Counted from the first letter of the stretch, positions 18,382 to 29,537 are shown. The stretch: 64,000 nucleotides of DNA from KBS50 sp042666615 (GCF_042666615.1 NZ_JBHTDD010000023.1:55716-119715); one strand, 5' to 3'. Numbers and translations: made by a program. Notes: a model not told the origin generated them from the letters alone.

Positions 18382-21300
18382 GGTGGCAGTAGGCGTCGCG
18401 CCGTGCTCGTCCTCGCGGTCACCGGCCAACCGGGCGGCGACGCCGTCCGCCTCGGCGGTCGCGGCCGCCCCCGCGTACAGGCGGACCGCCTCCTCCCAGT
18501 GGCGGCGGGCGTCCGTGTTCCGCCCGGTCAGCTCGGCGAGGTCGCCGAGGTTGCGGTGCAGATGCGCCTGCTCGTACAGGTCGGGAACGGTCTGCCGGAG
18601 ACGGAGGCCCGCCGTGAGACACCGGTCGGCCGCGGCGAGATTCGTCAACCTCAGGTGGGCCTCACCAAGCTGGTTGAGCGTGCGCGCCTCGAGGTGCCGA
18701 TGACCCAACTCGCGACTTCCCGCGAGGGCCAGATCGAGGTGCCGCAGCGCGGCCGCCGGGTCGCCCCCGGCCAGGTACGTGAGGCCGATATCGCCGAGCG
18801 CGACCACCTCGTACCGGCGATCTCCGGCGCGGCGGCTCACCGCCAGGGCCTCGCGCAGGCAGTCGAGCGCCTCGTCGTGCCGCCGCTGCTGCCGGTACGC
18901 CTCACCGAGGGTGTTCAACGCGCTCGCCTCGAGCCGGGGCAGACCCGCGGTGCGGCTGGTCGCCAGGGCATCGCGCAACGGGGCGACTCCGAGGTCGGGG
19001 CGGCCCATCCGGACGTGGACGTACCCGAGATTGCGTTGGGCGATGGCGGCGCCCACCTTGTCGCCGCAGCGGGCGTGCAGCGTCCAGGAGGTCTGGTACG
19101 CCTCGATCGCGGCGGCGAAGCGGCGCAGTTCCACGTTCGCCCCGCCGATGTTGTTGTACGTGCGGGCCAGACCACGCTCGTCGCCGAGCGAGCGGAACAG
19201 GGCCATGGCCCGGCCGTGGCTGCTGAGCGCCTCGGCCAGCTGGTGCGTCGAACGGTGTGCCACGCCGAGCGTCCGGTACATCTCGGCTTCGACGGCCGGG
19301 TCGCCCAGCCGGCCGGCGGCCCGCACGGCCTGCCGGCACATCTCCAGCCGGGCGGACCAGTCGCCGTGCACGTCGTAATAGCTGGTCAGCAGGTAGGTCA
19401 GCTGGCAGGCGGCGGCCTGGTGCTGATCCGCCGCGAACCGGACGACCGGCAGGAGGTTCTCCCGTTCGGAGTCGAGGAAGGCGATCGCGGGCCCGCGTGC
19501 GCTGGGGAAGGGTGTCTCCGGAGCCGGGTGGCGCAGCACCGCGACGACGCGGTCGAGACTCGGGTCCAGCAGACAGCTTGCCGACTGCGCCACCGCGAGG
19601 TACCAGTCGAGCAGCCGTTCGGTTGCTTCCGCCCGGGTGGGCGGGGGCTCGTCCGCCTCGGCGCACTGCCGGGCGAAGAGCCGTACCAGGTCGTGGAACT
19701 CGTACCGGCCGGGACGCGGCTCGGTGACCAGGTGCGCCGCGACGAGTTCGGCCGTCGCCTGGCGAACCACCGCGGGCGGCCCGCCGCACAACGCCTCGGC
19801 CAGCGGGGCGCCGACGTGCGGCCCGGGATGCAGGCCGAGCAGCCGGAAGAGCCGCCTCGCCGCGGGGGACAGAGACCCGTACGCGCTGGCGAGCACGGTG
19901 CCCACGTCCCGGCCGCCGTCCTCGACCGACAGCTGCGTCAGCCGGTCACCGGCGGCCAGTTCCTGGGTGAACAGCTCGACGCTCTGGGCGGGTCGCGTCG
20001 CCAGTTTGGCGGCCGCGATCCGCAGGGCGAGCGGCAGCCGACCACACAGGTCGACGAGCCGGACCACCATGTCGCGCTCCCGGCTGATCCGCTCGGTGCC
20101 GAGCATGGTCGCCAGCAGTTCGACCGCTTCGTCCCGGGGGAGGAGGTCGGGGACGAGCACGTGCACCCGGACGTGCGTGAGCAGGGCGGCGAGGTTGTTG
20201 CGGCTGGTCACCACCAGCAGGCTCGCGCCGCTGCCCGGAATCGCCGGAAGGACCTGCTCGGTGGATCCCACGTTGTCCAGCACGACGAGCATCCGTTTGT
20301 CCGCGAGGACGGAACGGTACAGTGCCATCCGCTCGGTGAGGCCGCTGGGCATCCGTTCGTCGGGCACCCCCACGCCCCGCAGCAGGATCGCCACGATGTC
20401 GGTGGGAGCGAACGCCGCGAGTCGATCGTGACCGCGCACATCGACGAAGAGCTGACCATCGGGGAACCGGTCGGTGACGCCGGTCGCCCACCGCACGGTG
20501 AGCGACGTCTTGCCGATGCCACCTTGACCACAGATCAGCACGACGGGTCGCGGCCCGCCGTCCCCCGCCGTCGTGACGTCGTCGAGTCGTCGCAGGTCGG
20601 TCGCGCGACCGGTGAAGCATCCGTCCGGCGCCGGCAGCTGCGCCGGACGGGGTGGCGCCGTGCCGCTCATCGGGTGCCTGCCCAGGACGCTGCCGGGCGC
20701 GCGCAGGTCAGCCGGGGGCACGCCGCGCAGCATGGCGGTGTGCAGCGCTGCCAGTTCGGGCGACGGGTCGACGCCCAACTCCTCGGCGAGTCGACCGCGC
20801 AGGTCGTGGTAGGCGTGCAGCGCTTCCGTCGGCCGACCGCATGCCGACAGGGCGATCATCCGCAGCCCCACCAGCCGTTCGCGGGTCGGGTCGACGGCCA
20901 GCAGCCGTTCCACCTCACCGAGCGCCTCGCCCGATCTCCCGAGGCTGATCAGCAGCTCGCCGCGGTCCGTCCGAACGGTCAACCGGAGGTCGTGCAGGCG
21001 TGCCGCCTCGGCGGCCGTCCAGCCGATCGGCTCCGCGTCGGCGAGAGCCGCGCCGCGCCACAGGCCCAGCGCCTGCTCCAGGGCGTCGGCCGCCCCGTCC
21101 CACAAGCCGACGGCCAGCCGGTCGTGGGCCGCCCGAACCTGCTGCTCGAACCGGCACGCGTCCACCGCCGAGGGGTCGACGGCCAGCAGGTAGCCGGGTT
21201 CCCGGGTCCGCAACACGCCGTCGAGCCCGCGCTGGCTCAGCGCGAGGCGTAGCCGCGCGACGTGACTGTGCAACGATCTGACCGCGGTCCGGGGTGGCCG

Positions 21301-21465
21301 CTCGCCCCACAACGCCTCGACGAGCCGCCACAGCGGCACGATGGCGCCCGGACGGAGAGCCAGAGCGGCCACCAGCGCGCGACGCCGGCCGCCGACCAGG
21401 TCCGCCCGTCCGCGTGGCCCGATCACCTCCACGCCGCCGAGAATGTTGACCTCCACCCGCGACAT
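18349..21465 (-). CDS. SARP/AfsR-family transcriptional regulator (BTAD, NB-ARC, TPR)
   Basis: Large cytoplasmic activator of 1038 aa. An OmpR-type winged helix (about 1-95, GGRRRALVAALALRPGA) and a bacterial transcription activator domain (about 100-245) are followed by an NB-ARC ATPase with Walker A CGQGGIGKTSLT and Walker B MLVVLDNVGS. A series of tetratricopeptide repeats fills the last 350 residues. This is the AfsR layout, typical of regulators of antibiotic or siderophore clusters. The ATG at 21465 follows GGAGAGG; a TTG one codon earlier is unlikely. No biosynthetic genes are adjacent; the nearest, the siderophore locus, is about 33 kb away. The target is unknown. Confidence 0.9.
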   Translation of the reverse strand: MSRVEVNILGGVEVIGPRGRADLVGGRRRALVAALALRPGAIVPLWRLVEALWGERPPRTAVRSLHSHVARLRLALSQRGLDGVLRTREPGYLLAVDPSAVDACRFEQQVRAAHDRLAVGLWDGAADALEQALGLWRGAALADAEPIGWTAAEAARLHDLRLTVRTDRGELLISLGRSGEALGEVERLLAVDPTRERLVGLRMIALSACGRPTEALHAYHDLRGRLAEELGVDPSPELAALHTAMLRGVPPADLRAPGSVLGRHPMSGTAPPRPAQLPAPDGCFTGRATDLRRLDDVTTAGDGGPRPVVLICGQGGIGKTSLTVRWATGVTDRFPDGQLFVDVRGHDRLAAFAPTDIVAILLRGVGVPDERMPSGLTERMALYRSVLADKRMLVVLDNVGSTEQVLPAIPGSGASLLVVTSRNNLAALLTHVRVHVLVPDLLPRDEAVELLATMLGTERISRERDMVVRLVDLCGRLPLALRIAAAKLATRPAQSVELFTQELAAGDRLTQLSVEDGGRDVGTVLASAYGSLSPAARRLFRLLGLHPGPHVGAPLAEALCGGPPAVVRQATAELVAAHLVTEPRPGRYEFHDLVRLFARQCAEADEPPPTRAEATERLLDWYLAVAQSASCLLDPSLDRVVAVLRHPAPETPFPSARGPAIAFLDSERENLLPVVRFAADQHQAAACQLTYLLTSYYDVHGDWSARLEMCRQAVRAAGRLGDPAVEAEMYRTLGVAHRSTHQLAEALSSHGRAMALFRSLGDERGLARTYNNIGGANVELRRFAAAIEAYQTSWTLHARCGDKVGAAIAQRNLGYVHVRMGRPDLGVAPLRDALATSRTAGLPRLEASALNTLGEAYRQQRRHDEALDCLREALAVSRRAGDRRYEVVALGDIGLTYLAGGDPAAALRHLDLALAGSRELGHRHLEARTLNQLGEAHLRLTNLAAADRCLTAGLRLRQTVPDLYEQAHLHRNLGDLAELTGRNTDARRHWEEAVRLYAGAAATAEADGVAARLAGDREDEHGATPTATSVVVDHAHGH

Positions 21466-21615
21466 CAACGGCCTCTCCAGCGGTGGCGCCCACGCCGTCG
21501 CTGCTACCGATCAACCCGCGACGAGGCGGCGACGGCAAGTGGCTCTCGGACTCCAGCCCCGGTCAGCATAGGTAGGGATCGAGCCTCGGCGGGGACTGTG
21601 GCTGGTACCGGACAG

Positions 21616-22230
21616 CTATTCACCTCCCGGCACCTGGTCCTTGACGTCGTCGTAGCCGGCCGGGGTGGGCGCCGCCGTCGGTGCGTAGATCACGCGGAGC
21701 ACGCCCGTGGGGAGGACCTCCGTCGCCGTCGTCCTCAGGTGGTACGGCGCGTCACCGTCGTCGAACAGCCGGCGGCCCTTGCGGGCAGCCACCGGGTGCA
21801 CCAGCAGGCGCAGCTCGTCGACAAGTCCCGCGGCGAGTAGCTGCTGCACCACGGAGATCGATCCGGGGATGAGGATGCCGGCGACGCCGGTGTCGGCCTT
21901 GAGCGAGGTCACGGCGTCGACCAGGTCGCCGTCGACCAGCTCGGAGTTGCGCCAGGAGAACTCCAACGGCTGGCGTGAGACGACGACCTTGCGCGTGTCG
22001 CCGAGTCGCTTGGCGAACGGGGCGTCGTCCTCGCCCGCCGCTTCCCGGCCCGGCCAGGCACCCACGAAGCTGTCATAGGTCTTGCGGCCGATGAGCAGCA
22101 CATCGGCGGTGTTGTAGTCCTCGTCGACGGCCCGGCCCATGTTCTCGTCGAAGTAGGGGAAGTGCCAGTCGGGGTCGATCTCGGCGACCCCGTCGACCGA
22201 GATGAACAGCGTGGAGACGACCTTCGCCAC
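21616..22230 (-). CDS. dihydrofolate reductase-family protein (RibD C-terminal type)
   Basis: Cytoplasmic reductase-like protein of 204 aa. It starts KVVSTLFISVDGVAE and contains LLIGRKTYDSFVGAWPG and DTRKVVVSRQPLEF, the NADPH-binding pattern of the YyaP/RibD-C branch, then GILIPGSISVVQQLLAAGLVDELRLLVHP. These proteins are usually uncharacterised reductases. The GTG start is chosen because similarity begins there; an upstream extension to 22581 is low-quality arginine-rich sequence. It lies 20 bp after the arginase-fold gene and is likely co-transcribed with it. Confidence 0.8.
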   Translation of the reverse strand: MAKVVSTLFISVDGVAEIDPDWHFPYFDENMGRAVDEDYNTADVLLIGRKTYDSFVGAWPGREAAGEDDAPFAKRLGDTRKVVVSRQPLEFSWRNSELVDGDLVDAVTSLKADTGVAGILIPGSISVVQQLLAAGLVDELRLLVHPVAARKGRRLFDDGDAPYHLRTTATEVLPTGVLRVIYAPTAAPTPAGYDDVKDQVPGGE

Positions 22231-22250
22231 AGGAGTGATCCCTTCGAGAA

Positions 22251-23195
22251 TCAGGTGTTGTCGGTACAGAGACCGGCGGAGCGCCCCGAACTCATCGGTC
22301 CGCCGGGGTCCGTCCGGGTCAGCGCCTCCGCCAGGGCGTGCACGAACCGGGGGAGGACCGTGGCGTCGGGCAGGTGGTGGGGGTTGATCTCGGTGACCGA
22401 GAGTCCGGCGAAACGCGGGCTCGCCACCAGCGTGGCCAGGGTGGTCGCCGCCTCCGCGAGAGTCAGCCCGAACGGCTCCGGCACGTCCGCGAGCGGCGCC
22501 TCGGCGAAGCGCAGGACGTCGACGTCGAAGTGGACCACGAACGCCGGCCCGGCCGACTCCGCGAGCGTCCGGGCGCGCCACGCCGCGCCCGCCAGGTCGG
22601 CATGGACCTCCTCGCCCGGCACGTACGCGAGGCCCAACTGGTCCACGAGGTCGCGTTCGTGGTCACCGGCCGGGAGCTCGTCGCCGTACACGACGACCCG
22701 GTCGGGAGTGAGCAGCGGGACGTAAGGGCCGACCGACGCGACCGCCGGGTGGTGACCGGGCAGACCCAGCATGTGGGCCAGGCCCATCGCGTCGAGGTTG
22801 CCGTGCGCCCGGGTCTCGGGCGTGTAGAGGTCGGGCCCGCCGTCGACGTATACCAGGACGGGTGCCGAGCCGGTGCGGGCGAGACCGGCCACCAGCCCGA
22901 TGGTCACGGTGCAGTCACCACCCAGCACCAGAGGGACCCGTTGCCGGTCGAGCGACGCCGCTACCCGATCCGCCACGTCGCCCGCGACCCGGGCGACCGC
23001 GTCCGCGTTCTGCGCCCGTGGCCGCGGGATGTCCGGTCGCCAGCGAAAGCCCGGCACGTCACCGAGGTCCTCGATCGGGGTAACGGCCCGGATGAGATCG
23101 ACCAGTCCGGCCGCGCGAAGGGCGGCCGGGGCGCTCTCGACTCCCGGCGTGTGCGCGCCGGCGCTGGACGGCGCTCCGATGAGGTCCCAGGCCAT
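22251..23195 (-). CDS. arginase/agmatinase-fold protein
   Basis: Ureohydrolase-superfamily protein of about 314 aa. The family signature regions are present as VPLVLGGDCTVTIGL, LVYVDGGPDLYTPET and FVVHFDVDVLRF. Canonical arginases have GGDHS, DAHAD and SxDxDxxDP. Here the first histidine is cysteine and the DAHAD histidine is glycine, while several aspartates remain. Catalysis with the usual two-manganese centre is therefore doubtful. An alternative ATG at 23225 would add ten residues and leave only 9 bp to the GH43 stop; neither start has a well-spaced ribosome binding site. Downstream is the DHFR-like gene. Confidence 0.75.
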   Translation of the reverse strand: MAWDLIGAPSSAGAHTPGVESAPAALRAAGLVDLIRAVTPIEDLGDVPGFRWRPDIPRPRAQNADAVARVAGDVADRVAASLDRQRVPLVLGGDCTVTIGLVAGLARTGSAPVLVYVDGGPDLYTPETRAHGNLDAMGLAHMLGLPGHHPAVASVGPYVPLLTPDRVVVYGDELPAGDHERDLVDQLGLAYVPGEEVHADLAGAAWRARTLAESAGPAFVVHFDVDVLRFAEAPLADVPEPFGLTLAEAATTLATLVASPRFAGLSVTEINPHHLPDATVLPRFVHALAEALTRTDPGGPMSSGRSAGLCTDNT

Positions 23196-23234
23196 GCGAC
23201 GGACGCTAACAGCGACCTCCGACATCCGGCCGGC

Positions 23235-25100
23235 TCAGGCGCGGGACCACTGCATGCTGGTCGCCGAGTCGCACGTCCGCTGTTCCAGGGCGGCGCCGGC
23301 GGCGGTGGAGCCACCGACCACGTTCAGGCACTTGTTGCTGTTGACGTTTACCAGGTTGTGGTGGTCGCCGCCGACGGATTGCCACCGGAACGCCTGGTTC
23401 AGCCCGTCGTGGCAGGTGTACTGGATGATCTGCGCCCCGTCCGCCGTGGCGGCGTTCGCCACGTCGACACACTTTCCGCTGTGTACGCTCTGCAGTCGCA
23501 CCGTGCCGTTGCCGGCGTCCAGGAAGCGCCACTGCTGCCACGGGTTGCCGTTGCTGGTCCACTGCCCGATGACGGCGAGGTTTTCCAGGTTGGGCTGCTG
23601 GACGTCGATGACCTGGCCGCTGTTGCGGTTCGTGATCCGGTACGCCGTCGGGGTGCTGCCGCCGCCGCCGAACTGCCACCAGTTCACGTTGAACAGGTTC
23701 CCGCTGCCGCCGGCGAAACGCAGGTACACGTTCCGGGTGCCGGTGGCGCCGCCCACGGCGCAGGTGGTGGTCGTCCAGGCCTGCCACCCGCCGGTGCCGC
23801 CCACGGCGCAGGTGCCGACGATCGGACCGCTGGCGCTGTCCAGCCGCACCTCGATCCGGCCGCCGCTGGTGGCGGAGGCGACCCGGGCGGAGAAGGACGT
23901 CGCGCCGCCACCGAAGGCGACCCCCTTGACCATGATGTAATCGCCGTTCTCGAGCCAACCGACGTTCATGCCGCCCTCGCTGGACGGTTCCGTCTCGATG
24001 CCCGAACCCCAGGCGATCGTCTCGGCCTCCTGCCGGACGTACGGGTTCAGCGTGCCGACCTGGGGAGCGCCCGCGGTGGTCATGTTGATCGTCGGGATGG
24101 TGCCGTTGGAGTTGTAGCTGAACCGTTCCACGGCTACCGAGCGGGTGAAGCCGCCACCGCCGGGTAGCGCGCCGTTGTGGTAGAAGAAGTACGACTGGCC
24201 GTTGAAGTCGATGACACCGGGGTGGTTGGTGAAGCTGCCGCCCTGCCGGGGCATGACCGTGCCCCGGTAGGTCCACGGTCCGGTCGGGCCGGGGGCGGTC
24301 GAATATCCGATGAACTCGGAGCAGCACTCGGCGGCGAAGACGTTGTAGTAGAGCCCGTTGCGCTTGTAGACCCACGGGCCTTCCTCGTAGAGGGTCGGGC
24401 GGCTGGTGTTGCCGGTGCGGGTGCCGAAGCCGGCGGTGGTCAGCGGGATCTGCGTCGGGCCGCCGGAGTACGACGTCATGTCGGCGTTGAGCCGTACGTA
24501 CCACAGGTTCGGGTTGCCCCAGTACAGGTACGCCTGGCCGTCGTCGTCGATGAACGCGTGCGGGTCGATCTCACCGTTCTCGACAAGCGGCCGCCCGATG
24601 GCGTCCCGGAACGGTCCCGTGGGGCTGCTGGACACCCCGACGCCGATGGCCATCCGGCCTGTCGACCGGTTCTTCACCGGCACGTACCAGTAGAAGTTGC
24701 CGTTGCGGTGGACGACCTGGCCGGCCCACGCGTCGGCGCTCGCCCAGCCGAACGTGGCGAGGCTCATCGGGACGCCGTGGTCGGTCCAGTTCACCATGTC
24801 GGCGGACGAGAACACCCGCCACTCACGCATGGTGAAGTAGGTCGAGCCGTCCTCGTCGTGTCCGGTGTAGAGGTACACCCGGCCGTTGTGCACGAGCGGG
24901 GCCGGGTCGGCGGTGTAGATGTGCTGGACTATCGGGTTGTCGGCCCGGGCGGCGCCCGGTAGTAGGGCGACCGCGAAGACCAGCGTCGCGATCAGGGCGG
25001 TGGCGCGTCGCAGTCCCGCGCCGGGCCGGGTGGGGCCTCGTCGCCCGCCGCGCCTCGCAGCCCGACGCATACCCGGTACCCATTGTGTTATCGCTAACAT
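23235..25100 (-). CDS. secreted GH43 glycosidase with CBM6 and CBM13
   Basis: Extracellular enzyme of 621 aa, likely alpha-L-arabinofuranosidase or beta-xylosidase. The signal peptide has a long basic n-region and is cut near ARA/DNP (about residue 53). The GH43 five-blade propeller (about 55-340) shows the three acidic residues D65 (TADPAPLV), D179 (EIDPHAFID) and E240 (YEEGPWVYKR). A CBM6 (about 345-470) and a ricin-type CBM13 with QxW repeats (about 480-621) follow. AGGAGG on the minus strand (25111-25116) sits 10 nt before the ATG at 25100 and only 1 nt before another ATG at 25109. With the 25100 start, the operator at 25086-25099 lies within codons 1-5. Substrate class is inferred from domains and regulon. 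Confidence 0.88.
   Translation of the reverse strand: MLAITQWVPGMRRAARRGGRRGPTRPGAGLRRATALIATLVFAVALLPGAARADNPIVQHIYTADPAPLVHNGRVYLYTGHDEDGSTYFTMREWRVFSSADMVNWTDHGVPMSLATFGWASADAWAGQVVHRNGNFYWYVPVKNRSTGRMAIGVGVSSSPTGPFRDAIGRPLVENGEIDPHAFIDDDGQAYLYWGNPNLWYVRLNADMTSYSGGPTQIPLTTAGFGTRTGNTSRPTLYEEGPWVYKRNGLYYNVFAAECCSEFIGYSTAPGPTGPWTYRGTVMPRQGGSFTNHPGVIDFNGQSYFFYHNGALPGGGGFTRSVAVERFSYNSNGTIPTINMTTAGAPQVGTLNPYVRQEAETIAWGSGIETEPSSEGGMNVGWLENGDYIMVKGVAFGGGATSFSARVASATSGGRIEVRLDSASGPIVGTCAVGGTGGWQAWTTTTCAVGGATGTRNVYLRFAGGSGNLFNVNWWQFGGGGSTPTAYRITNRNSGQVIDVQQPNLENLAVIGQWTSNGNPWQQWRFLDAGNGTVRLQSVHSGKCVDVANAATADGAQIIQYTCHDGLNQAFRWQSVGGDHHNLVNVNSNKCLNVVGGSTAAGAALEQRTCDSATSMQWSRA
25086..25099. promoter_or_regulatory. 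LacI-family operator, site 1
   Basis: TGTTATCGCTAACA, a near-perfect palindrome with a central CG. It fits the window consensus TGTNANCGNTNACA. It overlaps the first codons of the minus-strand GH43 gene. Confidence 0.8.
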
Positions 25101-25435
25101 GATCGGCATGCCTCCTGTGCCCGGTGCGGCGGGTGGTGCGGGGAGATCGAGTGCCCGCGAGGGCCGGCGCGGGCGGGCGACGGCAACGGTGACGCAGCGA
25201 CGCTGGTATCGAAGGTCTGCGATGCACGGTACGTGGATCCAGGAGTGCCCGTCAACGCCGACCCACCGGATCGGCCGGATGCGCGTAATGGGTGAGACGA
25301 CCAGCAACGGTGTGGTGCAAGGCTCGGCGGCGCGGACCTCCCGAGCCAGGTCCACACCGGAGACCGGGCCGGCGGCTGGCGGCGTACCGCGCCCTTTCGT
25401 TACGAGAACGAGACGCCCAGATTCCGTGACATCAG

Positions 25436-25463
25436 TTGACGCCGATCTTGTGAGCGCTAACAC
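25436..25463 (+). promoter_or_regulatory. chvE promoter with overlapping operator
   Basis: TTGACG (25436-25441) and TAACAC (25458-25463) are separated by 16 bp and lie about 50 bp before the chvE start. The -10 element is shared with operator site 2. The rest of the 412-bp gap between the GH43 gene and chvE shows no gene. Confidence 0.6.
25449..25462. promoter_or_regulatory. LacI-family operator, site 2
   Basis: TGTGAGCGCTAACA, fitting TGTNANCGNTNACA, covers the -10 element of the putative chvE promoter, so a bound repressor would exclude RNA polymerase. Confidence 0.8.
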
Positions 25464-25512
25464 TCGCCGGAAGGTTACCTGTGTGTTTCGTGGAGTGCGG
25501 AGGGAGAAGCCC

Positions 25513-26652
25513 GTGCGCAGACGAATTCTGGCCGCGCTGAGTGGAGCGGCGCTCGCCATCGGCATGGCGGCCTGTTCCGGGGAGGGCGCCGGTGGTGGGG
25601 GTGACACGAGTGGAGACAAGCCCGCTGACCTGACGATCGGTGTCTCGATGCCGACGCAAACCTCGGAGCGGTGGATCGCCGACGGCAACTCCGTGAAGGA
25701 GAAGCTGACCGCGAAGGGGTACAAGGTCGATCTCCAGTACGCGGGGGACGACATCCCGACGCAGTCACAGCAGGTCGACCAGATGATCACCCAGGGCGCG
25801 GACGTGCTGATCATCGCGGCGATCGACGGCACCGCGCTCAGCGGCCAACTCCAGGCGGCGGCGGACGCGAAGATCCCCGTCATCTCGTACGACCGGCTCA
25901 TCCGGGACAGCCCGAACGTCAACTTCTACGTCAGCTTCGACAATTACAAGGTCGGCGTCGCCCAGGCCAACGCGCTGCTGGTCGGCCTCGGCCTGCAGAA
26001 CAAGGACGGCTCGAAGGGCACCGCGGCCGGACCGTTCAACGTGGAGCTTTTCGCCGGCTCGCTCGACGACAACAACGCCCACTTCTTCTTCAGCGGCGCC
26101 ATGGACACCCTCAAGCCCTTCGTCGACGCCGGTGCCCTGCGGGTGAAGTCCGGCCAGACGAAGATCGAGCAGGTGGCCATCCTGCGGTGGCAGCAGGAGA
26201 CGGCGCAGAAGCGCATGGAGGACCTGCTCACCTCCAGCTACAACGACGGCAGCGTGGTCAACGGCGTGCTGTCGCCGTTCGACGGCCTGTCGCGTGGCAT
26301 CATCACCGCGCTGCAGAACGCCGGCTACGGCGCCGGGGCGAAGAAGATGCCGGTGGTGACCGGCCAGGACGCCGAGGTGGCGTCCGTCAAGCTCATCAAC
26401 GACGGTGTCCAGAGTTCCACCATCTTCAAGGACACCCGGCTGCTGGCCGAGCAGGCCGTCATCGCAGCCGAGGCGTACCTGCAGGACAAGGAGCCGGCGG
26501 CCAACGACACCAAGACCTACGAGAACGGGGTCAAGGTCGTGCCGTCGTTCCTGCTGCCGGTCCAGACCGTCTACAAGGACGACATCACGTCCGTGCTGAT
26601 CGACTCCGGCTACCTGACCGCCGAGGAGGTCGCCTCCGGTCAGGCGAAGTGA
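25513..26652 (+). CDS. chvE: multiple-monosaccharide ABC transporter substrate-binding lipoprotein (ChvE-like)
   Basis: Exported sugar-binding lipoprotein of 379 aa. The signal peptide ends in the lipobox IGMAAC. The mature protein belongs to the periplasmic-binding-protein type 1 sugar group, opening TIGVSMPTQTSERWIADG and including QVDQMITQGADVLIIAAIDG, as in ChvE/xylose-binding proteins. ChvE homologues bind arabinose, galactose, glucose and xylose. GGAGGGAGA precedes the GTG start. An ATPase and a permease follow as an operon, and the upstream operator places it in the arabinose regulon; L-arabinose is thus the likely ligand. Confidence 0.87.
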   Translation: MRRRILAALSGAALAIGMAACSGEGAGGGGDTSGDKPADLTIGVSMPTQTSERWIADGNSVKEKLTAKGYKVDLQYAGDDIPTQSQQVDQMITQGADVLIIAAIDGTALSGQLQAAADAKIPVISYDRLIRDSPNVNFYVSFDNYKVGVAQANALLVGLGLQNKDGSKGTAAGPFNVELFAGSLDDNNAHFFFSGAMDTLKPFVDAGALRVKSGQTKIEQVAILRWQQETAQKRMEDLLTSSYNDGSVVNGVLSPFDGLSRGIITALQNAGYGAGAKKMPVVTGQDAEVASVKLINDGVQSSTIFKDTRLLAEQAVIAAEAYLQDKEPAANDTKTYENGVKVVPSFLLPVQTVYKDDITSVLIDSGYLTAEEVASGQAK

Positions 26653-26656
26653 TCCA

Positions 26657-26700
26657 TGGCGGTGGGCCAGGCGGTGGATCCGCCGCCGAGCCCACCGCCA
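26657..26700. terminator. intercistronic hairpin chvE-mmsA
   Basis: TGGCGGTGGG (26657-26666) pairs with CCCACCGCCA (26691-26700), and an inner GGCGG/CCGCC pair extends the structure. It lies 5 bp after chvE and 35 bp before mmsA. Likely a partial terminator or RNA stabiliser that raises binding-protein output over the membrane parts. Confidence 0.6.
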
Positions 26701-26734
26701 GCACACCCGACGGCCACGAGCAGGACGGGTTCCC

Positions 26735-28269
<1,535 letters not shown>

Positions 28270-28273
<4 letters not shown>

Positions 28274-29520
28274 CCAGCACGAAGCCCCCTGCCACCGGAA
28301 AGGCCGGGCCGGCCGAGTCGGCCCCCGCCACCGCTCTGCACACCGGGACGAGTGACCCTCGGACCCTGATCCTCGGCAACCTGCGGCAGAGCGGCATCTA
28401 CATCGCCCTCGTCGTGATCGTCGCCCTGTTCGCGGTGCTCACCGACGGCGTGTCGCTCAGTCCGGGCAACATCACGAACATCGTCCTCCAGTACTCCTAC
28501 ATCCTGGTGCTCGCGATCGGCATGGTCATCGTGATCATCGGGGGTCACATCGACCTGTCGGTCGGCTCGGTGGTCGCGCTCACCGGCGCCGTCTCCGCCG
28601 TACTCGTGATCCGGGAAGGCTTTCCCTGGTGGGCCGGCGTGCTGGCGGCGCTCGCGGTGGGGATCGCGGTCGGCGCCTGGCACGGTCTCTGGATCGCGTA
28701 CGCCGGAATCCCTGCCTTCATCGTCACCCTGGCCGGAATGCTGCTGTTCCGCGGTCTCACGCTCCGGGTGTTGGACAACATCTCGCTGTCGCCGTTCCCG
28801 GCCGAGTACCAACGGGTCGCCGCCGGCTTCCTCAACGGGCTCCTCGGTGGCCAGGGTTTCGACGCGTTCACCCTGTTCATCGGGGTCTTCGCGGTGGTCG
28901 GCTACGCGGTGGGGGTGTTCCGGACCCGGGTGGCCCGGATCCGTCACGAGCAGCCCGTGGAGTCGTTTCCGCTGTTCATCGCGCGGGTGGTCGCGGTCGG
29001 CGCGGTCGTCATGTACTTCGCGTGGCAACTGGCCCACGCCCGGGGACTGCCGATCGTGCTGATCATCCTGGCCGTGCTCGTACTCGGTTACGGTTTGCTC
29101 ACCCGGCGGACGGTCTTCGGGCGCCAGGTGTACGCGATCGGCGGTAACCTCCCGGCCGCCACGCTGTCCGGCGTCAAGGTGAAGACGGTCAACTTCTGGG
29201 TCCTCGTCAACATGGGGTTCCTGTCGGCCGTCGCGGGCGTCATCTATTCGTCGCGGTCCAACGGTGCCCAGCCCGCCGCCGGCAACATGTTCGAGCTGGA
29301 CGCCATCGCGGCGGCCTTCATCGGTGGCGCGGCGGTCACCGGCGGTGTGGGCACCGTGGTGGGCGCGATGGTCGGTGGCCTGATCATGGCTGTGATGAGC
29401 AACGGCATGCAGCTCATGGGGGTCGACCAGTCGATCCAGTCGGTGGTGAAGGGGCTGGTGCTGCTCGTCGCGGTGGCGTTCGACATCTACAACAAGCGGC
29501 GCGCGGCGGGCAGCCGCTGA
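28270..29520 (+). CDS. mmsB: multiple-monosaccharide ABC transporter permease (MmsB/GguB)
   Basis: Integral membrane permease of 416 aa, longer than ribose-type permeases because of an extra loop around residues 215-245 (FRTRVARIRHEQPVE), as in GguB/XylH. Typical segments are GHIDLSVGSVVALTGAVSA near residue 95 and AAAFIGGAAVTGGVGTVVGA near the C-terminus. It has roughly ten membrane helices. The start codon overlaps the mmsA stop (ATGA, 28270-28273). Together with ChvE and MmsA it forms one importer. Confidence 0.9.
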
Positions 29521-29537
29521 GGCGCGTACGCGCGGAA

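Noticed and set aside
23203..23216. Half operator (GCTAACA) before the arginase-fold gene.
   Set aside because: Only one arm fits; the other arm and the central spacing do not match TGTNANCGNTNACA.
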